Source: Ariolimax columbianus (Eukaryota > Mollusca > Gastropoda > Stylommatophora > Arionidae). Taken from it: a DNA stretch of 64,000 bases. The number at the start of each line of letters is the position of its first letter. Position 1 is the stretch's first letter. Positions 55,566 through 64,000 of this stretch are shown here, one piece after another. The notes under the pieces were generated by a model, which was not told the origin of the DNA, did not search any database, and saw only the letters and a program-made list of their open reading frames with translations. The translations under genes were made by a program, and so were the position numbers. The DNA lies in assembly GCA_036924085.1 (NCBI GenBank), contig JAVGWX010000006.1, positions 41,364,246-41,428,245 on the forward strand. Reading direction: 5' to 3'.

Positions 55566-55789
55566 TCTTTCTTGGACGAAATTCGAAGCAAACAAATAAA
55601 GTCTCACTGATTACAGGCCGCATGAAAGGCCCACAATCCCGTGTTCGCTCACCATCTCTTTTCACCCCACCCCTCTATCCGTACAATAAGGTAATATTAA
55701 AAGAATATCTCATGTCTTGCGCGAACCTTTGTGTTAGTTGGTCTGTGTTGTTGTTGTTGAATTTCCACAATGAGTATATTTACTCTTTT

Positions 55790-56090
55790 GTGCGCCCTAA
55801 AAATGATGTTAAGTGGCGGGTTGTCGTAGCTTTCCTCACATCCCGAGCGTGCGGATGAAGGTGGACCGGGGTCCTCCAGGCAGTTGTGCTATGCTTGGCT
55901 TCAACTGCGTGTCACTCTCTACTACGGGGATCACGTCGAACCTCACCTCCTTAGCCAGCCAGTTTCCACGACGACCAACGAGGAGGTCAGGTGAGGGTCT
56001 TGGCCAGTATATTTCTCCTGACCCTGGCTAACATTCTCTGATCAGTGTGTTTTGCCTGACCAAACGTTAGCCTCAACGTCCCTCTTGGTT
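55790..56090 (+). repeat. Interspersed repeat D, full copy
   Basis: Contains GTAGCTTTCCTCACATCCCG, GATGAAGGTGGACCGGGGTC, CCTCCTTAGCCAGCC and the 3' words CTCCTGACCCTGGCTAACAT and GATCAGTGTGTTTTGCCTGA. Confidence 0.85.
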
Positions 56091-56639
56091 GATCTAACAC
56101 CACCCTACCAATAATTATCCCTTCAAGTAAAATTACATTTAAACCATCAAAGCGTTTAATGTGGCTAACTCGTATGTCAATTTTCTCAGCACAAGCGTTG
56201 TTGATAAGCCAAGCTGGTTCAATATTCAGCTGGTGCAGGATGTCTATATTATTTGGTTTCTCTATCTACGGCATTTTAAGGACCCTTATGTAACATTCCA
56301 TCTCGAAGGCTGACATTTTCCGCCGTACCATTTCGACAGTGTGAAGATTAACACCGGAATATTGACACAGGGAAAATACAAGTTTCGAGGAGAATTCCTT
56401 TTGTTTATCTTGTGAAGTTATTGTGTAAGTTCTTACTTTTATTTTACTTTTGAAATGTAATAGTCAGTCTCCTTTTGACTTCTTTCGAGTAGACACCACC
56501 GTTATCTATTATACTACTATACTGTCGTACGATATTTTTCCCATTACTGGGATAGTCAAGGTTTTTTAAATCAATTATAGAGCTGAGATTTTCAAAACTA
56601 TTCACATTTTCAATTACTCACTATTGAAATGACTTTACT
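56091..56639. other. RET intron, no recognisable feature
   Basis: Weak LINE-like frames may be present near 56100-56350 (minus) but are not firm. Confidence 0.45.
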
Positions 56640-56915
56640 AACTGTGTAACACGGCATAACACCGGTCATGGTTAAGTGGTTTGAGCAGCATATATGGCGC
56701 ATAAGAGGCGGTATCTCTATTTTGCTTTAGTGTTTGAGTCTCTTAAGATAGACTCGCACATCGGAAAACCACACCCCACGGCACTTGTCCCAACGTAGCG
56801 GAGTAATAAGCTGCTTGTGCCTAGCCCGTTAAGCAGAAATCCTCATTCCAGTTACATCCAACTCATACTAGAGCTGGGACTTGTAGTGTAGAAGTACAGG
56901 TCAACTAGGAACTAT
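56640..56915 (+). repeat. Interspersed repeat C, 5' truncated copy
   Basis: It starts CTAACTGTGTAACACGGCAT and runs through GTGTTTGAGTCTCTTAAGA and CCTAGCCCGTTAAGCAGAA to GTAGAAGTACAGGTCAACTA. Confidence 0.82.
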
Positions 56916-57243
56916 TTTTGAAGGCAGTGCATATGCTATTTCTTTGATTTATAATATCTGAAGGAATGGTAGTCAGCCCATTCATATTTCTTTAAACATC
57001 TTTTAATACATGCATGCGAGGTTACAATCTTAACGTCTTTACTCACACATCGAGGCAACTGTAACATATGCCATATGCGCAAGATTACTATATAAACCGA
57101 ACTGATACAGAGACCCCAACAACAGGAATGTACATTGTGCGTCCAGTCAGGTTTTCTGTAAGTGATTATCTGCAGTTGTGTTCCTATGCTTCGCGATACA
57201 CTTATAATGAACAAGAAGAGAAAAGAGGAGAACGAGATGTTAC

Positions 57244-57353
57244 CTTATTGCTGTACTCTGTGCTGTTCATGTCGTCAATTTCATAAAACAAATCCTCAAA
57301 TATAACGTCTATTATATACGGTTCGATGAAATTCTGCAGTTGGACATTCACAC
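57244..57353 (-). CDS. RET: RET receptor tyrosine kinase: cadherin-like domain 1 exon
   Basis: A 110-nt exon with two leading bases and 36 codons. The translation starts VNVQLQNFIEPYI and ends NSTEYSNK. Acceptor TTTTATTCTAG is strong and donor GTAACA is moderate. The leading GT completes the codon left by the exon at 63731, and the phase-0 end fits the exon at 48866. The start aligns loosely with the strand LLTVYLKVF of vertebrate RET cadherin-like domain 1. On its own it could be read as a fragment of another extracellular domain; phase compatibility on both sides is the main argument. NST is a potential N-glycosylation site. Confidence 0.65.
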
Positions 57354-57419
57354 CTAGAATAAAACAAAACATTGAGAATGTTATATTTCTTAACAATAAT
57401 TTACAAACATAGAAACAGT

Positions 57420-57423
57420 GAGT

Positions 57424-57469
<46 letters not shown>

Positions 57470-57535
57470 GTGAGAGAGAGACAGTTATAAAGGGAGAGAG
57501 AGAAACAGAGAGAGAGAGAGAAAGAGAGAGATAGA
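57420..57535. repeat. (GA)n microsatellite
   Basis: Nearly pure GA dinucleotides with short interruptions. Confidence 0.95.
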
Positions 57536-57574
57536 ACCGTCGATTTACATATTTTAAAACCATAATTAAAACAC

Positions 57575-57645
57575 GATCACGAAACAAGGCACCAGGAGTA
57601 GATGGCGTAACAGTAGAAGTTGTAGAAGCTTGCTTGTTATTGGAG
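57575..57645 (+). pseudogene. LINE reverse transcriptase N-terminal palm fragment
   Basis: The frame RNKAPGVDGVTVEVVEA is the conserved KAPGxDGIxxE motif at the start of LINE reverse transcriptases. Confidence 0.7.
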
Positions 57646-57727
57646 TAACATTGTCATTCTATTATTCATTGGGGCTTGGTCAGAAACAAAAGCTCAAGAC
57701 AACTAACAAAAAGCAACATATTTTGTT

Positions 57728-57850
57728 GTTCGAAGCTGTTCGTGTGAGTTGAGTTAACGCTTGATGACACCTCTTTGGTAGTGAGTTCGAAGCTGTTCGT
57801 GTGAGTTGAGTTAACGCTTGATGACACCTCTTTTGTAGTGAGTTACAGTG
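57728..57850. repeat. 62-bp tandem duplication
   Basis: Two consecutive, almost identical copies containing TTCGAAGCTGTTCGTGTGAG and TTGATGACACCTCTTT. Confidence 0.92.
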
Positions 57851-57959
57851 ATTCTTCATACGCCCTGAAGGATTGTTGAATAGACGGACTATGATCCTCT
57901 TGGTTGTAGTACAATTAATGGCTCTTCCGAAATCTCACAACTATTAGGACTACAGGGTA

Positions 57960-58065
57960 GTTCCCCATCTCGTTAACCTGATTTCTTATCCTGTTTCCAG
58001 GGAGACCGACCAGGATGTGAGGTGGGATTTTAATCAGTATGTTTTGCCTGCCCCTAATTACTCCT
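57960..58065 (+). repeat. Repeat D, 3' fragment
   Basis: TATCCTGTTTCCAGGGAGAC and ATCAGTATGTTTTGCCTGCC match the 3' half of repeat D. Confidence 0.6.
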
Positions 58066-58289
58066 CGCTTTTCTTCCATCTGGTAGAAAAAATGCAACAA
58101 AAGAGACTGAAACCTACACAGACATTTCTCATTAGAGTCAAATATAAAATGTTTGCAAATATAGAAAAAAAAGAACATGGCACAAAAATCGAGTTTCATC
58201 TAAGTGATGTACAAAACGGATTTATTTTAAAAGGAGCAAAACATACACGGAAGATTTGTTTCTACAACAATCTATTAAATACAGTCAAT

Positions 58290-58905
58290 TAATCAATGCC
58301 CGTTGCTCTTTCAGGACATGAGCAATTGTCAACTCTCCTCCAGCAAGTTCGGTCTTCAGCTGTCCTTTCTTCCTGCAACTCGCCGGTTGAGTTCCAGTGA
58401 CCAAAGTTCCTGTTCACAGTGTTTCATTGTCTACCACTCTTCCTTTTTCCATGTGGATTCCATGTCAGGGCCTGTCTTGCCATGTTTGATTGTAATTTCC
58501 GTAGCGTATGTCATTTTCAACCCAAATTCTAACGATTGATCTGTTGCTCCACTGCCTGTTGTTAGCTCCTTTCACAAACGTCTTCATTACTTACCATGTC
58601 AGCCTATACTTAATAACCTCCGTTTATTTACAAATGACTGGAGTTTTCCCCCGTATTGAATTTGTCGTTCTCCAAGTTTCTGCTTCGTACATTCGTACTC
58701 ATTTGCTATTCCCATTAAACAATCTTAATTTAGTATCAATCTTTATTTTCATAAATTACCATATTTTATTCAGAAATATGAATGCTGTCCTCGCCGTGCC
58801 AGTTCGAGGCCTTACACCTGTCTCTGTGCTATCTGAAGTATCTAGAGCTGACCACCTCTACCGATGCCTCACCTCCAAGTATGACTGGCGCTTTGCTTAA
58901 TGCGT
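58290..58905 (-). pseudogene. LINE-8 relic, C-terminal part
   Basis: Minus frames read LGGEASVEVVSSRYFR (a decayed LGSxxSxxGG stretch) and ALTWNPHGKRKSGRQ, RTCWRRVDNCSCPERATGI, the typical 'TWNPQGKRKRGRPxxTWRR...CSTxxxTGI' ending of one animal LINE group. Confidence 0.78.
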
Positions 58906-59069
58906 TGAATTTAAACATCTTGGATTTCTTCATATTAATATTTCGTATTCTATTCAACGTGTGAAGTGTTGGCCAGACTTATCACAGACAACAGCGGCGC
59001 TTGCATGGCTTAACAACATCTGGCAAGATAAACGGTTAGCGATGTGCACGAATATCATATTGATGTTTT

Positions 59070-59515
59070 ACATTGGTTCTATCAATATTCCGCTATGGTT
59101 GTGAGACATGGACAATTATAGCTGGCATGCAGTGACGGATACATGCCTTAAAAATAAGATGTTTCCGAAGACTTATAAACGTTACGTACCAAGATCAAGT
59201 TACAAATGAAGAAATACGAGAAAGAATTACAACAGCAATAGGGCCTTTTGAGGACCTCTTGGCAAGAAAACTCGTTTGGTACGTTCACATATCTAGATAA
59301 AATGTTCTTGCAAGTACAATGCTGCACGGAAAGGTGCAAGGTAGTCGACGAAGAAGTCGTCTTAAAAAGAGGTGGGAGGACAACATAAAAGAATAGACCA
59401 ATCTCCTACCAGAAGAGGCACAGACAGCGGCCGTTGACAGCGAGAGATACGTGGAGTTGTAGGAATGTCTTCATACGTTCCCCAACGACCTGCCCGTTTA
59501 TAGGATGACCTGATA
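59070..59515 (+). pseudogene. LINE-6 family relic, second copy
   Basis: Nucleotide and frame similarity to 15490-15935, including the block GTGGGAGGACAACATAAAAG and CCAACGACCT. Broken into several frames. Confidence 0.82.
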
Positions 59516-59649
59516 CAATATAATACGGTTTGTAACAAAACTCTGTCTTTATTGACCAAGACAATGACTTTAAAGAGTTAGCAAAACTATGCCGTTGATG
59601 AACAAAACAATGCTTTTGATGAGTCGGCCAATTATTCATCTTTCGTACG

Positions 59650-60095
59650 CAATCTCCCACTACCAAGCTCTGCACGTTCTCAAACTCTCTCTACCAAGCT
59701 CTGACCGTTCTCAAACTCCCGCTACGAAGTTCTGACCGTTCTCAAACTCCCACTTCCAAGCTCTGACCGTTCTCAAACTCTCACTACCAAGCTCTGAAAG
59801 GGCTTTGCAATAATCAGGATGTAGTCAGAGAAGGGAATGCGTTGTGTCTTAGTTTACAGCTAGACTGCAACATTTGCTGCTTTCGGTCCAACACATTCGA
59901 CTTCAGCATGGTATTTGTTGGCACTGGATTAGCCTTATCTCTTTTATCCCTTCTCCTTAGCCAGTCTACCCCTGTTGCAGTCTGTTATCCATGGTCACCA
60001 CGTGAAGGTGGAGAAGGGTCTTGGCAGTTCTTGGTCGTCAGCAGTCAGCTTTGGGTTACTGCCCGCAGCAGCTCATGCGTTGCTCATTATTGTGA
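59650..60095 (-). mobile_element. SINE-A, minus copy with expanded 3' segment
   Basis: The body (59800-60095) matches SINE-A in reverse complement. At 59655-59810 the segment GTTCTCAAACTCCCACTACC plus AAGCTCTGACC, which corresponds to the SINE 3' region, is repeated four to five times. Confidence 0.85.
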
Positions 60096-60349
60096 TCGCG
60101 ATGACTTAGTAGAAACTGTCGTTGTTGACCTGTACAGTGCTTTTGATGAATCAACAATACTCTGTATATGTTTATTAAGTCTCCGTAATGCATGCATTAT
60201 TCTTTATTGGAACACAATAATTACGCGGTCTGTACATCATTCGGAGACTGCTAGTGCATGTAGCCTTTATTCCTCGGTCCCATAAATCTTCAAGGTGGAT
60301 AACAACAATGGACATGTTGTTGTTGTTGTCCAATGCCCCCAACGAGTAA
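60096..60349. other. RET intron, no recognisable feature
   Basis: No repeat or exon recognised. Confidence 0.5.
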
Positions 60350-60690
60350 GTTTACTTTTCCGTGTGCCTTGAGAAAGGCGCTAACTGGTAGGTTGCAGCA
60401 GCTTTCCAAACATCCTGGGCGTGATTATCAACATGGGCCGCGGTCCTCCAGGCAGTTTTGCTCTGTTTGGTTTCATCTACGTGACGCCCAGTACTAACGG
60501 GATCACGTCGATCCACACCTCATCAGACAGACTGCCTTGAAAACTGCCTGTTTCCAGGGAACGCTACATGGAAGAGAGCGCTACATGGAAGAGATATAGT
60601 AGTCTTGGTTAGCATATTGTGCATGACCCTAACACGACGTCCTAATTAGTATGTTGTGCCAGATTGGACTAACGTCTCAGTTCCCTATCA
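60350..60690 (+). repeat. Interspersed repeat D, plus copy
   Basis: Matches 55790-56090, with CGGTCCTCCAGGCAGTTTTG, GGGATCACGTCGATCC and the 3' words GTATGTTGTGCCAGATTGGA. It carries a small direct duplication of GCTACATGGAAGAGA near 60560-60595. Confidence 0.8.
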
Positions 60691-60734
60691 ATGAAAAAAA
60701 TACCATAATTACATTTTGTTTGTTTTTTCTCTGT

Positions 60735-60965
60735 TAGAGATGTGAGCTTCGCTTTGCAATCCTAAAGTACCAGATTCACGTCTCGTCGTATTCAAACTAG
60801 ACTTGTCTTGTCTTTTTTTTCTTGGTATGACCATTTATCCTAGTCGACTCAATTGTAAATGGGTACCTGACGAAATCAAGGGAAATGTAATAAGAAGTCG
60901 TGGGGGCTTTGGAGTTCGTTCTCTGTCGTAGACACTCAGCAATGGAAGGGACTGAGCACGTATGT
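60735..60965 (+). mobile_element. SINE-B copy
   Basis: A tRNA-like head (GTTAGAGATGTGAGC with a B-box-like GATTCACGTCTC) is followed by TTGTAAATGGGTACCTGACG and a decayed 3' part. Confidence 0.55.
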
Positions 60966-61205
60966 GGTGCAATGAATTCGGTTATATGGGCTATTTTCTA
61001 TTTAGTTTAGTTTAGTTGAAAAATCAACATAATTGCACATGGTATAACTATGGCCTACTTTAGCTATAGCAGACTGGGGTTTAACACAAACGTACTGTGT
61101 TTTTATCCATATTTTTGGAGAATCTCAGCACAATGCACGAGCTCCATATCATAGGCGAGGATCCAGTAAAAGATTTTTAACATAATTTAGAAACTTTGCT
61201 ATTTT

Positions 61206-61528
61206 ACGAGGCGTGTTCAAATGAAACCGGGCGTAACTGCACCAAGTGAACATACGTATGATGCGCATGATGAAGTAAGTTCTGGTGTAAACAGCACATA
61301 CCATCCGTCAAATTGTATTATCCTTCGATTAATAGTTTTCTTAGCTGACCGTTGAAAACATGGGGGGGGGGGGGGGGGGTGTGTGTGTGAAGCGGAATCC
61401 GTAGAGAGTTGATCAGCGAGCGATGATTCGGTCTATATGTGTATGATTCAGTGTATGGTGGCAAATGTGTGTTGAAGACAACAGTGAAGAACAGGACAAC
61501 GATGTTTAAAGAAGGACGTCAGTTAACG
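61206..61528 (+). pseudogene. mariner relic, left inverted copy of the 5' end
   Basis: Terminal-repeat-like GAGGCGTGTTCAAATGAAAC, a 5' UTR with CTTCTGGTGTAAAC-type text, a start region around GTTGAAAACATGG, a G-homopolymer (61362-61380), and VYGGKC-KTTVKNRTTMFKEGRQ, the N-terminal helix-turn-helix segment of a mariner transposase. A related copy in inverse orientation is at 63412-63653. Confidence 0.8.
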
Positions 61529-61627
61529 CAACAATATGTGCCTAACCTGGCCTCGGAAGATCTTTCGTTAACTCATGTCCTTCTTTAAACACCGTTGTCC
61601 AGTTCTTCACTGTTGTCTTCGACACAC
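61467..61627. repeat. Near-perfect 62-bp inverted repeat (hairpin)
   Basis: Arms 61467-61528 and 61566-61627 pair at 57 of 62 positions around a 37-nt loop. The arms contain AAGACAACAGTGAAGAACAG and its complement, and belong to the mariner N-terminal region. Confidence 0.92.
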
Positions 61628-63410
61628 TTTTGGTCATCATCCACTGGCTGCACTCCACCTGCAAGAAGCATACAACTGTGTCGATTTGGCGACCGTAATC
61701 GCCTGTCTGAAGCAGTGTGGTTCAAACCCATTGCTGGCTAGTTGGATATCAGCTGCTCTGATGGAAAGAACAGTTACACTAGGCGTCGTATCGTGGACAT
61801 CAGAACCGAGGCGAATATGTTCAGGACTGTCTCAAGGGTCACTGCTCTCACCAGTGATGTTAAATAATTACACTGTAAAAGTGGCCAATATTCAACCCAA
61901 TGGGACAGGGCAAACGTTGGCATTTGCCGATAACATCCTAACGTATAGGACTGTCTCAGTCAAGCAAGAGTTGGTTAAAGACATTCAGGCAACATTGCAA
62001 GCAATCTTACAGGGGTCCGGCGACTGAAGCTCCAAGATAAATCCGAACAAGGCCTGCATGATGTGGTGCTCTTTGAATAATTCCATAGTAAAGGCTGAGC
62101 TTTGGGACATCACATTTAATGTTTGCACCACTGACAGGTGCGACAGGTTGAAATACCTCGGAGTGACATTTGATCGCAGTCTCTCCTATAATTTTCATGT
62201 TGACCATATCGTACAAAGATGTAAGCGAGGGTTAGGAGCACTCAAGACCATGGCTGCTGCCGACTTGGAACAACGCTTCCTGTTCATCCTATTTCGTCAG
62301 GTCGTGTTGTCTGTCATCGATTACGGACTAGGCATCCTCACACTATCAAGAACACAGTGTGCAAGGTTGGAACGCATCCAGAATGAAGGTATGCGACTGG
62401 TTCTGGGCTGCACTAGAGGCACACCGATTGTGATAATGCGGTACATGTTGGGATTGTTGTCGGTGACATCCAGACATAAACTGGCAAAAGTTAAAGCCTA
62501 TATGCGTGTTACCACATACACGCGGCACTCTATGTACGGTCGTATCTCAGACATCAAAGAATCAAGAGAGGAGCGTCATGGATAGCACAGGCAGAGACAA
62601 GAATCGGACACTTCACTCCAGCTGAGACGATAGCCAAAGGAGGGAGAATGGGTACACGCTGGTCATAGAGTACCAGAGGGTCATCATAATCTTCGGCAAG
62701 GAATGCATAGAATGGAGCAGCGGGAGAGCAGATCAAAGGATGAATTAGCTGATAATTGAGAACTCGCAGGAGAGTGATGCTGTCATATACACCGACGGAT
62801 CAGTGCTGCACATGAGGACATCAGGCTGGGGCTTCTCGCCTAGAGTGAGAAGACAGGTCGTGGCTGAGCAAAATAGGGCAAACATGTGAACAACCTCCAG
62901 TTGGAGAATTGAGACGGAAGCAGTGACCTCGCCATTGAAACGAACATATGAGACATCTATAACAAGGGCAGTCATCGTGACAAACGCGCAAGCTGTACTT
63001 CAGAAGGTACAGAAGGAGTGGTTTATGTACGAGTGGATCGCAGCTGTTGAGGCCTCAAACCTCCAGGTGTTGACATGGATCTACTGTCCTGTTCATGCTG
63101 GGGTTCAGGGCAATGCATGAGCTGACATAATGGTTTCACAAGCTCCCATATTGTGCAAATTAGTTATAGATAGAAGGGACATTTTGAAATCTTAGATGAG
63201 GAAACCGCAAAAGATGAAGTAACAATCCACAGGCTGCACAGTTTTGACATTAAACGAGGTTCAAGCCGAGTATGGCGCATGAGAGGACGGACCAGGAGCG
63301 TGTTCAACCCGCAAGCTACAGGGACCATCATCATCCATACCCTACGCCATTTGCAGAGATAGACTGAGCACCTTTGGGTATGCAGTGACGTCGATTCTTA
63401 GAAACAAAAA
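61628..63410 (+). pseudogene. LINE-2 family relic, longest copy
   Basis: Frames in order: HLQEAYNCVDLATVIACLKQ (motif A), RICSGLSQGSLLSPVML (motif B), LAFADNILTY (motif C, ADD changed to ADN), KYLGVTFDRSLSYNFHV, VVLSVIDYGLGILTL, RNase H with IYTDGSVLHMRTSGWGFSPR and WIYCPVHAGVQGNA, and the C-terminus. The 3' end is GACGTCGATTCTTAGAAACA. Several frameshifts and stops. Confidence 0.88.
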
Positions 63411-63411
63411 C

Positions 63412-63653
63412 ACTGCCTGCATTCAGCTGTTAAAAACCGAATCGCGGCTCGCTGATCAACTCTGGACGGATTCCGAATCACACCCGCCATGTTTTCAACG
63501 GTCTGCTGAGGAAACTATGAGTCGGAGGAGAATGCAATTTTGCAAACTTGACGGTTGGTATATGCAGTTTACACCAGAAGTGACGTCACCATGAGCGTGG
63601 TATGTATGTTTACTTTTTCCAGTTAGTTCCGTTTTCATTAGAAAACGGCTCGT
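63412..63653 (-). pseudogene. mariner relic, right inverted copy of the 5' end
   Basis: The reverse complement parallels 61206-61450: GAGCCGTTTTCTAATGAAAAC, CACTTCTGGTGTAAACTGCA, CAGACCGTTGAAAACATGG and the start RVDQRAAIRFLTAE. It ends where the LINE-2 relic begins. Confidence 0.82.
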
Positions 63654-63730
63654 ATATTTGTTAATTTCCACTTTATACTCTACCACACAACAACCTGAAA
63701 TTAACTCCTTCAATAACACACCACAACAAC

Positions 63731-63893
63731 CTGTTCGTATGCGTGATCCAACTGATGAGGTCCATCGAAGATGTTGAAAGATGCTGGTGTTCACAGTAAC
63801 AATACCAGACGAGTCATTGACGTAAATCCGATAGGTTTGATCCGTTGTTATCGTTTCATTGTCGTGGTCGTAAATAAACAGCTCCATCGCATT
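63731..63893 (-). CDS. RET: RET receptor tyrosine kinase: cadherin-like domain 1 exon (most upstream seen)
   Basis: A 163-nt exon. The translation has ELFIYDHDNETITTDQTYRI, then YVNDSSGIVTVNTSIFQHLR and a W followed by TSSVGSRIRT. This follows the cadherin pattern and aligns with TYRTRLHENN, TGLLYLNRSLDHSSW and EKLSVRNRG of vertebrate RET cadherin-like domain 1. Acceptor GTTTTATTGACAG is good; donor GTTGTT is weak, but the resulting phase (one base) is exactly what the exon at 57353 needs and the join stays open. Signal peptide and first exons must lie to the right of this window. Confidence 0.75.
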
Positions 63894-64000
63894 CTGTCAA
63901 TAAAACAAACAAACAACAATTATATGTCTTTATTACTCAAGAATTCCACGTATAATAATGTGTTCGTTTTGTTCATTTACTTCTGATTTCATTTGTATTT
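63894..64000. other. RET intron at the right edge
   Basis: AT-rich intron sequence upstream of the last recognised exon. Nothing further recognised. Confidence 0.6.

Noticed and set aside
61362..61380. Poly-G tract as a G-quadruplex regulatory site
   Set aside because: It interrupts mariner sequence and homopolymer length is unreliable; no evidence for regulation.

Overview
The window is metazoan nuclear DNA, most likely from a mollusc and plausibly a heterobranch-type gastropod. The evidence is spliced exons of a RET-family receptor tyrosine kinase, metazoan 18S rRNA sequence, many non-LTR retrotransposon (LINE) relics with RNase H domains of the I/Nimb kind, mariner relics and several tRNA-derived SINEs. 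Species assignment is inference. No prokaryotic gene, CRISPR array or operon is present.

The only host gene I can support is RET, on the minus strand and running through the whole window from right (5') to left (3'). Nine exons were recognised: cadherin-like domain 1 (63731-63893, 57244-57353, 48762-48866), cadherin-like domain 4 (28267-28383, 26805-26953, 24761-24879), the cysteine-rich domain (20676-20888), transmembrane plus juxtamembrane (14076-14374) and the kinase N-lobe with glycine loop and catalytic lysine (2014-2164). Every pair I treat as adjacent joins in a matching intron phase. The exons for cadherin-like domains 2-3 were not found between about 28.4 and 48.7 kb. The signal peptide lies beyond the right end and the rest of the kinase beyond the left end.

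Everything else is intronic repeat. From left to right: a 65-bp triplication, a SINE and minisatellites (0-4.5 kb); a block of one orientation (4459-11815) holding an almost intact Nimb/I-like LINE, a strongly diverged 28S 3' end, chimeric 18S/28S repeat units, the first 1.24 kb of 18S and an ETS-like flank; the same minisatellite again (11.8-13.9 kb); LINE relics and simple repeats (14.5-20.6 kb); SINE clusters (21-24 kb); tandem repeats and LINE relics (24-33 kb); a second, pseudogenised copy of the LINE (33.7-37.5 kb); 40-bp and 21-bp satellites (37.5-40.2 kb); nested LINE/SINE/mariner relics (40-54 kb); a 45-bp satellite (55 kb); and more SINE, LINE and mariner debris to the right end.

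The most unusual structures are the rDNA-LINE block embedded in a minisatellite, the chimeric 18S/28S repeats, a (GAA)n-tailed SINE whose 3' end matches the full-length LINE, two SINE families sharing a central core, mariners split or flanked in inverted orientation around LINE fragments, and satellites grown inside or out of interspersed repeats.
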